NCBI GenBank assembly: GCA_051294375.1
Contig: CM119264.1
Span: 20,998,645 to 21,062,644, forward strand
Length of the DNA: 64,000 bases
Source: Paraspadella gotoi
Taxonomy: Eukaryota; Chaetognatha
Direction: 5' to 3'
How positions within the stretch are numbered: the first letter of the stretch is position 1; each line of letters begins with the position of its first letter. This document shows positions 32,421 through 43,999 of the stretch, piece after piece. A program made the position numbers and the translations under genes. The notes beneath the pieces were generated by a model. That model was not told the DNA's origin. It did not search any database and worked only from the letters and a program-made list of their open reading frames with translations.

Positions 32421-33215
32421 CAGGGAGGGAAAGGAGAAAGGAGAGAAGAGGGAAAGGGAAGGAATAGAGAAGAAGGTAGGGGAAGGAGAGAGAAATAAAA
32501 GGGAGGGAAGGGAGAGAGAAGAAAGGAGGAAGGAGAGAGGAAGAAAGGGAGAGAAGGAAAAGGAAGAAAGGAGGGAAGGAGAGAGGAAAGAAAAGGCGAA
32601 AGAAGGAGAGAGAAATAAAGAGAGGGATGAGAGAGGAAGAAAGAGAGCGGAAGAAGAAAGGGAGGAAGGATAGAGAAATAAAGGGAGAGAAGAAGTGAGG
32701 AGAAAGGGAGGGAAGGAGAGAGAAGAGGGAGGAGGGAAGGAGAGAGAATAAAGGGAGGGAAGGAGAGAGGAAGAAAGGGAAAGAAGGAGAAAGGAAGAAA
32801 GAGGGAGGGAAGGAAAGAAATAAATAAGGGAGAGGAAGGAGAGAGGAGAGAAAGGAGGCGAGGGAGGAAGAAAGGAAAGGGAAGGAGAAAAGAAGAAAGG
32901 GAGGGAAAGAAAGAGGAAGAAAGGGTAGGGGAAGGAGCGAGGAAGAAGAGGAGGGAAAAGAGGAAGAAGGGAAGGGAAGGAGAGAGGAAAGAAAGGAAGG
33001 GAAGGAGAGGTAGAAGAAAGGAGAGGGAAGGAGAGAGAAATAAAGAAGGGAAGGAGAGAGGAAGAGGAGGCGAAGAAGAAGGAAGGAGAGAGAGAAGAAA
33101 GGAGGGAAGGGAGAGACGAAGAAAGGAGGGAGGAGAAGGAAGAAAGGGAGGGAAAGAAGAGAGGAAGGAAGGGAGGAGGAGAGAGGAAGAAAGGAGAAAG
33201 GAGAAGAAAGTGGAT
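32421..33215. repeat. 24-bp purine minisatellite, ~33 units
   Basis: Reverse complement of the array at 28490-29345. GGAAGGAGAGAGGAAGAAAG-type units dominate. Confidence 0.92.
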
Positions 33216-33471
33216 AAAAGGTGGCGTACTGATGGGAATGATTGGATTAACGAGAAAGTTAAAGTTAGTTAATGTTCGTAATGAACGGTTTTATAACGAT
33301 GCATGAGTTACGATGATAATGAGAAATTTATTACAAAATTTTGCACTTTAATTGGCAGAAGGAATAAATTTGATTATCTAGTGTGGTGATGATAATATTA
33401 TGTTAATACGATAGAATAAACTTGTTGTTGTTGCTTGGTGCTTGTTGATGTATGAATGATATCGGATGAAT

Positions 33472-33512
<41 letters not shown>

Positions 33513-33785
33513 AGGAATGATGCTGATATTGAGTGATAATAATGATGAATATGAAGAAGATGATGGATAGATGAATAGTGATATGATGATGAGATGATAG
33601 ATGATGTGATGATGATGATGATGATGAGATGATAGAGAGAGCAGTGTGTTGGCGAGCGTCATTTTTATCGTCTCCCGTCAACGTCGTGTTTACAGTCGAG
33701 CCGCTTCTTAAACGTCTCTTTCGTTTACTAAAGCAATTGTCTCGCGCTGTATTTATCGCTAAAAAAGGGTTTACTTTTATTATTG

Positions 33786-33870
33786 TTAAACTTCTTTCTC
33801 TCTCTCTCTCTCTCTCCTCTCTCCTCTCTCCTCTGCTCTCTCTCTCTCTCTCCTCTCTCTATCTCTCTCT
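33786..33870. repeat. (CT)n microsatellite
   Basis: CT with CCT and ATCT interruptions, inside LR copy C. Confidence 0.9.
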
Positions 33871-34341
33871 CTCACTCATTACACCTCACAAACCCTTTCC
33901 TTTTTTTTAGTTTTTCCATCCATCTTTTCAGCCTTCTATTTTCTCGCTCTTAATGAGGCATAAAAACTGATACACAACATGCCTGGTTAAAGGGGACGGC
34001 CTCGCTGCATGAAAAAGAAGTGAGGGAGAGAGAGAGAGAGGAGAGAGAAGAGAGAGAGAGATGTAGCAGAACGGAGCTAACGCGCACCTGGACCCCATGA
34101 CAAATCATTAGTATGATAATAGTTTCCCATTATATTATCAACATCGGTTTTCGTATTATATATTATGGAAATCAAATCAAAGAGTTAACGTTTTGCATTG
34201 TCATTTTTTTTATCTCTGGTTTTATATACTTTTATTCACAATAATATATTTTCGAGTTATCTTCTTAATATTATTCCAGTGCAGTGGCGGGGGCTCAATC
34301 ATCTATTCAGTTTCGGAGCGTTTTGGATAAACAAAATGTTT

Positions 34342-34381
34342 TTATCGAGCCATGACCGGCGAAGGCCGGTTCAGCTCTAAT
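34342..34381. other. HR2 nested hairpin, forward copy in LR C
   Basis: TATCGAGCC / ATG / ACCGGC, loop, GGCCGGT / TCA / GCTCTAATA. The inner stem is kept; the right outer stem is damaged. A noisy GTC array follows at 34408-34442. Confidence 0.7.
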
Positions 34382-34610
34382 AATAATTAGGGTTGCTGTC
34401 TTTGTGACGTAGCGTGCGTCGTCGGTCGTAGTCGTCGTCGCGTCAACGCATGTTTTTTTTATAATAAATCGTTAAAAAGGCATAAGAGATCAAGCATGAT
34501 GATAGTGTCTTCATATTGATAGGCCGATGATAGATTAATCATCATTGACGCGATGAATCATTCATCGTAAAATAAAACAAACAATGGTGTATATGAAATT
34601 GAGAAGAGGC

Positions 34611-34643
<33 letters not shown>

Positions 34644-34956
34644 TAGAGGAAGAGAGAGGCCTGCGGACAAGTTTTCCCCGCCAACAGAAACCGCATTATT
34701 AGGTCTCTACGTCGCGTTTATGATAAAGAATAATCAGAATTTTTAGGGAAGAAAATCCGAAACTGAAAATCTCGGATGTAAATTGGGATTTATTGTAATT
34801 GGAGAAAAAAAAGCGCGGAATAAATGGGCGATACATAAAAGTTTCTTAGAAGAAAAAAAGAGAGAAAGAGAGAGAAGAGAAGAGAGAGAGTAGAGAGAGA
34901 GAGAGAGAGAGAAGAGAAAAAGAAAGAGAGACGAAGCTTGGACCGCCGCACAGAGG

Positions 34957-36056
34957 CTTTCGAACCTATAATAGCACACTTACCCCTCGCAAAATTCCAT
35001 AACATCACTCATTCGCCATGCCATATCAAGTGATACCCACAGAGGCCTCGAATATAAGCACCCACCCTGCAAAATTCAACCTAACTCCTCATTCGCCCCT
35101 GCAATCAAAGTATAGCCAACAGAAGGCTCGAATTATACAGCAAGCCAACCGCTAGCGAAAAATTCCCCCTAAACTCCTCATTTCGCCATGCTTCAATCAA
35201 ATAATAGACACAGAGGCTCGAATTATATAGCACCTACCAACTGCAAATTTCCATAACTCCTCATTCGCTCTGCCAATCACGTATACACAGAGGCTCGAAA
35301 TTATAACAGCACCAATTTTACCCTAATCTCCTCATTCGCCCTGCCACAATCAAGGATAAACAGAGGCTCGAATTATAAGCACCACCACTGCCAAATTCCC
35401 TAAACTCCCTTCCGCCCTGCAATCAGTATAACACACAGAAGGCTCGAATTAATAAGCACCACCCTGCAAAATTCCAACATCCTCATATCGCACCTGACCA
35501 ATCAAGTATACACAGAGGCTCGGAATTAATAGCCACCACCACGCTGCCAAAATTCCCTAAACTCCTCCATCTCGCCCTGCAATCAGTCAATACACAAGAG
35601 GCTCGAATTATAAGCACCAGCCTGCAACAAATTTCCTAACATACCCTCATCGTCGCCCCTGCCAATAACAGTATACCACAGAGGCTCCGAATTAATAAGC
35701 ACCACCACCTGCAAAATTCCCTAACACCCATCCTCCATTCCGCCTGAGCATGCCAAATTCAAGTATACACAGAGAGCTCGGAATTATAAGGCACCACCCA
35801 AACACTAGCAAAATTACCCTAACTCTCTCATCGCCACCTGGACAATCAAGTATAACACAGAGGCTCAATTATAAGCAAACATCACCCTAGCAAAATTCCC
35901 TACAACTCTCCCATTGCCCATGCCAATCAAGTATAACACAGAGGACTACAGCAATTATAAGCCACCACCACGCTGGGCAAAAATTTCCCCATAACCCTCC
36001 TACATATCGCGTACCTGCAATCAAGTATAACACAGAGGGCTCAATTACATAAGCAC
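34957..36056. repeat. Satellite-like tandem repeat, ~72-90 bp unit, 14 units
   Basis: Each unit contains CAGAGGCTCGAATTATAAGC, CACC..CTGCAAAATTCCCTAA, CTCCTCATTCGCCCTGC and CAATCAAGTATA. CAGAGGCTC-like starts lie near 34957, 35040, 35122, 35211, 35290, 35364, 35437, 35514, 35597, 35680, 35772, 35860, 35940 and 36035. Units differ mainly by scattered one-base insertions, so the true unit is probably close to 70 bp and much of the variation may be consensus error. Confidence 0.88.
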
Positions 36057-36081
36057 NNNNNNNNNNNNNNNNNNNNNNNNN
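36057..36081. other. Assembly gap (25 N)
   Basis: Run of N. Confidence 0.99.
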
Positions 36082-37212
36082 TCTTCCTCTCTCCTTCCCT
36101 CCCTTTCTTCCTCTCTCCTTCTCTCCCTTTCTTCCTCTCTCCTTTCCTACCTTTCCGCCTTCCCTCCGTCATTCAACAAAAGAGCATCGAAGATTTAGTC
36201 TTCGAATATATATGTTTTATTCGGATCCATTTGATCTCAAAGCTCTTTCTCTACTCTCACCTCAGCAGGCAAATTCCGAGCACGCCTCGTTGCCATTGTC
36301 GTCGTCGTCGTCGTCGTCGACTTCCAAGTACTTTATTTCATTGTGATCATCGCCGATGTTGAGAACTCGCGGGCAAAACGTTCGTTCATCGCGATCCTGC
36401 GAATCGATTTTCGCGCGGCGTCGTTATAGTCGTCGACAGTCACGCTCCGTCGTCGTCATTCGTACCGTCACTGTCGTCTTTTCTTCGCGCTTGTAATTAC
36501 GGTAAACTTCTTTTATTATAAGAGGTCAAGGTCGCAATTATTGTCGCTTCGTATTCATGATTATCAAGTAACGTATTCATCAACGTCGACGTCGTCACTA
36601 TCGTCGTCGTGGACGTCGTCGTCGTCGTCGTAGCCGTTTTCTCTATTGTTTTGATCATCATCGCTCTCATCGTTCTTCGGGATTGCGAAGTTGATACTTA
36701 CGATTATTGTTCATACCCTTTTTATTCGTTAGAGGACATAAAAAGAGTTTTCCTCTAAAGTGTACGTTTATAAAGAAGCGTTCTTTGATTCCTCCCGATT
36801 AGTTTTTTTTTTTTTAATAAATTCAGATTTTAAAATAAAATAAAATAAAATAAAATAAATTAAATTGATGATAAAAACTTCATCGATTATTGAGCTAAAC
36901 AGTTTGCGACGAACAATATTAATGGCTCCACGTACGATCGATGTCTTTTAGACAACGAAATCTAACTTCAATAATTACCATCTTTCTTGATCTCATTAGT
37001 TAGTATGAAGCTTACTTCATTTAAAAAAACGGTAGTCTCAAGTTATCTCCTTCTTATCACTTAGAACTTCCCAGGTAAATTTCTATGAGTTAAAAACACG
37101 GTAAGACATGATTTCTTCAATGATTGTTTATCTAATCTCATTAACTGCGTAATTTTAGGTGTAAGTATGTTCAAATTTTTATGGTATAAATAATTTTTAA
37201 AGATCGAATTCC
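36082..37212 (+). repeat. LR copy D, right part only
   Basis: Begins in the pyrimidine minisatellite and follows 29330-30370: ACAAAAGAGCATCGAAGATT, GTC array, GTCACGCTCCGTCGTCGTCA, TAGAGGACATAAAAAGAGTT and GGTAAGACATGATTTCTTCA. It stops at GATCGAATTCCTT, where the TQ repeat begins. Confidence 0.8.
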
Positions 37213-37500
37213 TTAATTAAATGAATGGATAATTTTTAATATTGGTTGTACCAATTCATAAAATTCAGCTCCTTGTATTTTGATGCTAGTGCGGAGTACA
37301 ATAAGTATTCCCCGATCGTAATAACTTAAGGGGAGGAGAACAATTCGTTAATTCGTATAGTTTGCATGGAAAACCTTGTCCCCTTAACAAATATGTATCC
37401 GAAAAGTTTAGAGCACGAACTGTACAGGTGGATAGAAATCGAAAAAAACATTTTGAAAAAAATAATATGACTGCACTTCGATTTTAACAGTATAGTTTCC
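37213..37500 (-). repeat. TQ repeat (ATTGGTACAACCAAT family), reverse copy
   Basis: Carries AAATGAATGGATAA, ATATTGGTTGTACCAATT, AGCTCCTTGTATTTTGATGC, GCGGAGTACAATAAGTATTC and CTTAAGGGGAGGAGAA. The reverse complement occurs at about 48290-48450 and pieces occur at 61783-62112. Confidence 0.65.
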
Positions 37501-37614
37501 ACTACCATACAGTGATGAGAAATGTTAATGACGTCAAATCAGTGAAACTTATTTATGTTTAAAAATAACTTACCGTATTTTTTTCCTAAGAAAAAAAATC
37601 ATAAAAGAAAAGGA

Positions 37615-38480
37615 CGAGCTGCCTTCAATGACAAACCAAAATATTGATGCGAGATAACCAAATATTGATGCGATGATAACAAAGGATTGATGCGATGATG
37701 AACAAAATATTGAATGCGATGATAACAAAATATTGAATGCAATGATAAACAAATATTGATGCGAATGATAACCAATGATGATGCTATGATAGCATTCATT
37801 GAAGCGATGAATCATTTATCATAAATAAAACAAACAAATGCGTGTATGAAGTGAAAGAGAGAGAGAGAAAGAGAGAAATAAAGAGAGAGAGTGGGGATTT
37901 TGTATTGAGAAACAAGCGCGGAATAAATGGCGATAATAAGTTTTTAAGAAAGGAAAAAAATAATCACGCAAAGAGATTGTACAGAGAGAGAGAGAGAACA
38001 AAAGAGAGAGAGGAGAGAGAGAGAGAAAGAAGCGGAGAGACGCTGCAGAGCCGAACAATTTAAAAAAATGTTTTTGTAAAAAAAAAAGAGAGAGAGAGAG
38101 AGAGACAGAGAAAGAGAAAGAGAAGAGAGAGAGAGCCGAACTCGTTTAACTCGTTGAAGTTGTTTTTCGCTTCACGCCCGGAGTCGCGCGTTCGAGACGG
38201 TTGCCAGTCCTTGAAGTTTGAACGAGGGAAATTTCGAACTGAATGTTTCGCTGAATCTCGAGATAAATCATGAATAAAAAGTCACGATGAATAAGCAGAA
38301 AGAGAGAAACTTATTGTAGCAGAAAAATCCGTAAAACCAATATTCGTGAACGGGCAAAAACGTTCAAATGGTGAGTCTTAAACAGAACTACCAAAGAACG
38401 TCTCTCTCTCTCTCTCTCACAAAATGACCAACGGCCATGCAAAACCTCTAAAATAACTCAGAATACGTGAGTGAAGAGAG
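37615..38480 (-). repeat. LR-related segment, reverse orientation
   Basis: 22-bp minisatellite (37625-37815), CATAAATAAAACAAACAAATG, GA tracts, GGGATTTTGTATTGAGAAAC and GCGCGGAATAAATGGCGATA. The end (38280-38450) is the reverse complement of 46970-47110: AGAAAAATCCGTAAAACCAA and ACAGAACTACCAAAGAACGT. Confidence 0.65.
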
Positions 38481-40271
38481 ATAGAGAGAGAGAGAGAGAA
38501 AATATAGGGTAAATGCAATAACATTTATCAAACCTAGTGACGTGGGTAAAAAAAAAGGAATACAAATTTTTTTTTTGTAAAAAAAAAGAAGATAGAGAGA
38601 GAGTTTTACCGCCAACGGAGAACGCATAATTAGGATCACTCTCGTTTATAATCGTTATCCGTTGCCTCGCAACGGCTGCGTGGATCTCGTCAAGTTTGAT
38701 TTTTTTTCATACACATGATATGTCCGTTGCCATCAAAACGCGTTATTAGGTTCATGTTCCTCGCACATTGTTTTACTCGTTGCCCCGCACGGCACGAAAT
38801 GTCAGGTCAAGTAAGTTATTCTTCACATTTTCTCAAAAAAATCCACGAAAATCTCAGATGTAAATTTGGGATTTTGTATTGAAAAAAACGAACCGATCAC
38901 GCAAGAGATGTCCAGAGAGAGAGAGAAAGACACAGAGAGACACAGAGAGACCAAAGCAATTTCAAATCATTTTTTTAATTTAAATAATCAAAAACCTATT
39001 AATAATAGTACTGGGGATTATATTAACAAACCAAATAAGCAGTATTAAAGATTTCTGGCAATCTCTGAACCTAAAAAGTCCTAAACAAAAAAGAGACACT
39101 GAAAAAAGTACACTAATTTTAAATATGTTTTTCTAATCCCCCTATTACTAGATTGGATATTTATTTATAAACAACATTTACATCGGTCAAGTTACACATT
39201 GCAACATTGCGCATGGACTGTCACTGTTCATGATGTTGCTGTCGTCGATGGTGCATACTAAAATTGATAATGTAATATAGGGCAATATTTTCTAACATTT
39301 TTACCTAACAACAAATTTTATTTATGTTTTATTATATGTTTACTTTATAATGGTTATAATATGCATTTATAATACTTGGATAAAAATAACCAATAAAATC
39401 TAAAATCCGCTTCAATAGGAGGAAGCATCAGGGAGCAAGGAGGAATCGTCTGCTGAGATAGCTCAAATTAAAATGCGCAAATGTAATCTTGAATTTTTGT
39501 TTGTCTTTTCTTAAAATAATCTGGATAAATTATAAAATTTGTTCATCTAGCTGTTAAAATATTGTTTCAATTTCACTAAAGATTTTTTAATAAATGAAAA
39601 ACAAAGTTTTATTAGTTTCCAACGGGAATTTTTCGTTGAAAAATACTAATAAACTTTGTTTTTCTCTAAAAATCATTGTACAACGAAAAGAAGGATTATC
39701 ATATAAAGATTAAATGAAAATATTAATCTCGTTTGCCAAAACTGGCAATTACTGGGATAATCATTTATAGAAACCAAAGTAGTAGAACTTAAACTTTGAC
39801 TGTGATTCCATAAGCCTCAATGATGAGGAAGATTAAACTTTGAGCTTTCTACGTAAAACTTAATCTGAGAAAAAATATAAAAAAGTTTTTTGCTTCTGTT
39901 TCATTTCTTTCTTTCATTCAAATTAAAAGAAATATGATGTTTGTGTCCCCGTTTTGACGGGAACCCTTTTTTGAAGGCAGAGAACGGAGGTGAAAACTCG
40001 GAAATCTTCCTTCAGGACACACAGGAAAAAGCGCGTAATACTGCCTAAATCAATAATAATCAAAATTAATCAATCAATCAATCAATAATTTTATTCAATC
40101 AGCATCGGTGTTTATCATTGGTCGTCGTCGCAAAGTGTCGTTATTTTTTTCTTGATGAATAGGCCAAAATGCAGATCTGATCAAATTAACCAGTGGCGGG
40201 CAGCCAAAACATGTAAATCGTGTTCAAGGCCTTAAACTAACTGTGACTGTAGTACAAATTAATATGTTTTT
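38481..40271. other. LR traces then AT-rich DNA, no gene seen
   Basis: 38570-38950 still shows LR fragments (GCCAACGGAGAACGCATAAT, AATCTCAGATGTAAATTTGG). The remainder is unassigned, apart from a hairpin at 39596. Confidence 0.5.
39596..39664. other. 69-nt hairpin
   Basis: Arms GAAAAACAAAGTTTTATTAG(T) and (A)CTAATAAACTTTGTTTTTC pair over ~20 bp with a single T bulge. The 28-nt loop holds a second small inverted repeat (CAACGGGAA/TTTCGTTG). It is pre-miRNA sized, but it could equally be a tiny MITE. Confidence 0.6.
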
Positions 40272-41388
40272 TTAACTTGCATCATTCTTTTTACTATATC
40301 ATTTTTTTTTAACTTTCATACTTTTTTCAACTTTTTCATTTTTTCAAACAGCTTTTTCAAATCTTTTTTATTTTCAAAACTTGCATAATTTTTTCAGCTT
40401 GCATAATTTTTTCCGCTTGCATAATTTCTTCAGCTTTGTATAATTTTTTCAGCACTTGCATAATTTTTTCAGCTGCATAATTTTTTCACTTGCATAATTT
40501 TTTCACTGCATAATTTTTTCAACTTGCATAATTTTTTTCAAACTTGCATAATTTTTCAAACTTTGCATAATTTTTTTAATTTGTATACGATTTTTTTAAA
40601 CTTGCATAATTTTTTTCCAACTTGGCATAAATTTTTTTAACTTGCATAATTTTTTCAGCTTGCATAATTTTTTTAACTTGCATAATTTTTTTCACTTGCA
40701 ATTTTTTTCAACTGCATAAATTTTTCAAACTTGCATAATTTTTTTAACTTGCATATTTTTTCCAACTTGGCATAAATTTTTTTTAACTGCATAATTTTTC
40801 AGCTTGCATAGATTTTTTTCAACTTGCATAATGTTTTTCAAACTTAGCATAATTTTTTTCAAACTTGCCATAATTTTTTTAACTTGCCATAATTTTTTCA
40901 AACTTGCAATAAATTTTTTTAATTTGTATAATTTTTCACTTGCATAATTTGTTCAAAACTTTGGGCATAATTTTTTTCAAACTTGCAATAATTTTTTTAA
41001 CATTGCATAATTTTTTTATTTGTATAATTTTTTTAACTTGCTAAATTTTTTCAACTTGCATATTTTTTTAACTGCATAATTTTTTCAGCTTGCATAATTT
41101 TTTCAACTTGCATAATTTTTTCAACTGCAAATTTTTTCAACTTGCATAATTTTTACTTGCATAATTTTTCAACTTGCATAATTTTTAAATTTTTTGTATA
41201 ATTTTTTTCAACTTGCATAATTTTTTTCAACTTGCATAATTTTTTAACTTGTATAATTTTTACAATTTGCAATACTTTTTCAACTTGCATACTTTTTTTC
41301 AACTTGCATACTTTTTTAAACTTGCATACTTTTATTTAACTTGCAATCCCTTTTTTAACTTGGCAATACTTTTTTTCCAACTCTGCTG
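40272..41388. repeat. 18-bp minisatellite (ACTTGCATAATTTTTTCA), ~60 units
   Basis: Units of the form CTTGCATAATTTTTTCAA run for 1.1 kb with varying T-run length and occasional CAGCTTG, AATTTG or lost bases. The array starts and ends gradually (ACTTTCATACTTTTTTCA at the left, CTTGCATACTTTTTTCAA at the right), suggesting older units at the edges. Confidence 0.93.
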
Positions 41389-41481
41389 TTAATAAAAAAT
41401 CAACTAAAAAGTTTTTTAATAAAAGAAAAAATAATGGAAAAAAATGACAGAAAAAAAAACAGACCAAAATTCAAGGGTAAA

Positions 41482-41503
41482 GTAAATCGCTAAAGCGATT
41501 TAC
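41482..41503. other. Perfect 10-bp palindrome
   Basis: GTAAATCGCT and AGCGATTTAC separated by AA. Confidence 0.7.
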
Positions 41504-43921
41504 AATTCATTGATTCAGCTATTTGATTATGCTTTTTTTGACACTTTTTTCATCGAAGCCCCTTTGCTGCAGCTCCTGAAGCAGCGGACTCAAGCATGAC
41601 ACACATACTCTTCTCTTTTGCTGCTTCAATCTTCGCTTTAATGCCTCACTCATCGTTTTTTCGTCGCTCTCATCGTCGCATTTGGCTCCGTCACGTCATC
41701 GTTTTTGTCGATCCCGATTCCTGACACTGAGTCATCCAGCCAGATCTCAAAAATGAGATCAGTCATTACGGCAAGGGGCTTTCGATGATTACAAAAATTA
41801 AAAGGCGATTTTTTTACATTGTCTTATTGTATTATGTGTTGCTTTGTGTATCTTCTAGTCGAGCCAAGTGGTGTGGTCTGATTCATACTTTCCTCATTGC
41901 AACGTTTTCCAATTGTACGTCTTAAATCCTAACTTTTTCTTCAAAAAAGTTTTTAGGATTTATTTTGAATAAAAAATAACGTCAGAATTGGCCCACTAAA
42001 CGCGCTTTTTTGTTCGCAAGTATGCATCATATTTTTTTATTATTTCAAGTAAGTCTAAACTGTATTAGAAGTGGGAAGTAGTCGATTAAGCACCCAGACG
42101 GTACGATTCGAGGTAATGTTATATTATACAGGCTAACTTTATTCTTTAGCATGGTTTACTCTATGAATTACATTTGCGATCGACGAACGCTTATCATTAT
42201 ACTTTCCGTCGTCTATGTGCATAGAATTTAAAATAGAACTTATCATCATGGAAATGAAATGCGATGAAAAATTGCTGAAATAGCCGTGCAAATTAGCCTT
42301 GTTTATTTGATCATACTTCAATAGTGAAGATCAGAGCAATTTGGAAAGGGTAATGAAAAAACTCTTCGAGAAATACCAGAAGAATTAGGAAGAGGAGGAA
42401 TATAAACGGACAGAGAGCGCACTTGATTCATGTTAGAAATGTCTAGGAGTATTGCGGAGCTAGAAGGTATCGAGCGTAGGAGCGCCTTTTAATGGACCAA
42501 GAAAAAGACTATTGTGAGTTTTAAGTTGAGTTCTTGGCTTTTGTGCAGTTCTGCTCAAGGAGAATTTTGGACGATTTCACAATCTGGTTGTACATTATAT
42601 ATATAGTATTGACACTATGTGAATCTAAGAAAATTGCTCTATAAAATATCAGAGAATTGACGGTCTCAGCACTTAGCATTCTATATTGATTCAAGAATTG
42701 ACAGGTGATTCTTTTCCGTTTTTTTAGATATTTTTATCAGATTATATTTCATTGCGTTAGCGCTCTATTATTTTTCGCGCTTTCGTTTATTTAATGATAT
42801 GAGGTCTTCGGTTTCTAGAACTCATCTAAATTGTAGAAATATTAGCTTCGAACTTATTTTAATTACATATTAATAGGCACCCAAAAATGGTGTATCCCTC
42901 CTCCCTAGGACGATGAGTAAGTTTCATACAATTGCTAGAGTACATTCTTTGATATTTTACTACTTTTCATATAAGGAAGATCATCCCAAGTACTGATAGC
43001 AGTTTGTGAGAGAATAGGGACCAATAACTGTAGTTCGATGAAGTTAAAGTCTTATCCTGATTATAGAATATGCATATAGCAGGGATTCGTCTTGCTATGA
43101 TCATTTTGATACATTTGATAAGTAGAGAGTGGTAGGCCTTAGGAACCACCATGCTTCACCAGTTCAAGAGATGATAGTGCATATTGTATGTAAATTATGG
43201 TTTATTATGTTGTATGTGTGAAAATTATCGACTCAATTTTAGAATATAGAGACTTACCATGCAATAAGTATGAAAAAATTATGCCCAAGTCTGAGGACAC
43301 ACTACAGAGTTAGTTAGATTACCATATATATACCACAGCTATATTCTACACAATGATATTAGAAAAGAGTAAATCATTATGTTCAGCATACAATTTAAGG
43401 AAATAAATCATGAATCCATTTTGATACACAATATCATTTACTGTTTAGCAAATATATAGAATATGCAAGGTTGAATAATTGAGTGCAAGTAAATGAAAAT
43501 ATATTATGTTATTTTTGGAATCCTTTCTTCCTTACCTTCTTCACCCTTGAGTAAAATATTTTCCTTATATCATTCATTGTCCTATTGAATCAATCAAAAA
43601 GTCGCAGTTTTAGTTTTTTATATATTTATTAAACAAAAATAGTTTAAATTGGCTTTTCACTAACTGAAAATATGTCCACAGAATGAGCTTATTACACCTA
43701 ACAAAATTATCAAAAAAACCTCTTTTCGTTTAGCCACAATATTTAAAGACAAGTTTTAATTTGTGACTTTTGTGACTTTGCCATTTTTTATGATAAAGGA
43801 AAATATTTTCAACTCATTTATTATTTAAAACTATGGGGTACTTACTGACGTTGAGTAAACAAAAAAAACCCGCAATCCTTTAACCCAATGGAAAGCGTCA
43901 GGACTTGCTTTTTTCTCAGAA
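41504..43921. other. No gene seen
   Basis: 2.4 kb of unassigned DNA, mostly AT-rich, with no open frame that I can support on either strand. Confidence 0.45.
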
Positions 43922-43966
43922 ATCGACAGATTTTTGCGGGAAAAATTTTCCGCAAAATCTGTTGAT
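43922..43966. other. Strong 45-nt palindrome
   Basis: ATCGACAGATTTTTGCGGGAA faces TTCCGCAAAATCTGTTGAT around an AAATTT centre. About 19 base pairs with one bulge and G-U pairs. It could be a cruciform, a small TIR remnant or an RNA stem. Confidence 0.65.
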
Positions 43967-43999
43967 TTACTAACATTTTGCTAAGGCAACAAAGATGAA

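Larger units (their letters stand above)
32421..34956 (-). repeat. LR copy C, inverted
   Basis: Reverse complement of LR copy A from the pyrimidine minisatellite back to the CT-rich start. In order: purine minisatellite (32421-33215), TTACGATGATAATGAGAAA, GAT array (33474-33511), CT tract (33786-33870), AAAAACTGATACAC, nested hairpin (34342-34381), minisatellite trace (34495-34565), GA tracts and AATCTCGGATGTAAATTGGG (34765). Indels against copy A become dense toward the right. Confidence 0.75.

Noticed and set aside
40272-41388. CRISPR or telomeric array
   Set aside because: An 18-bp contiguous unit without spacers; no TTAGG-type telomere unit.
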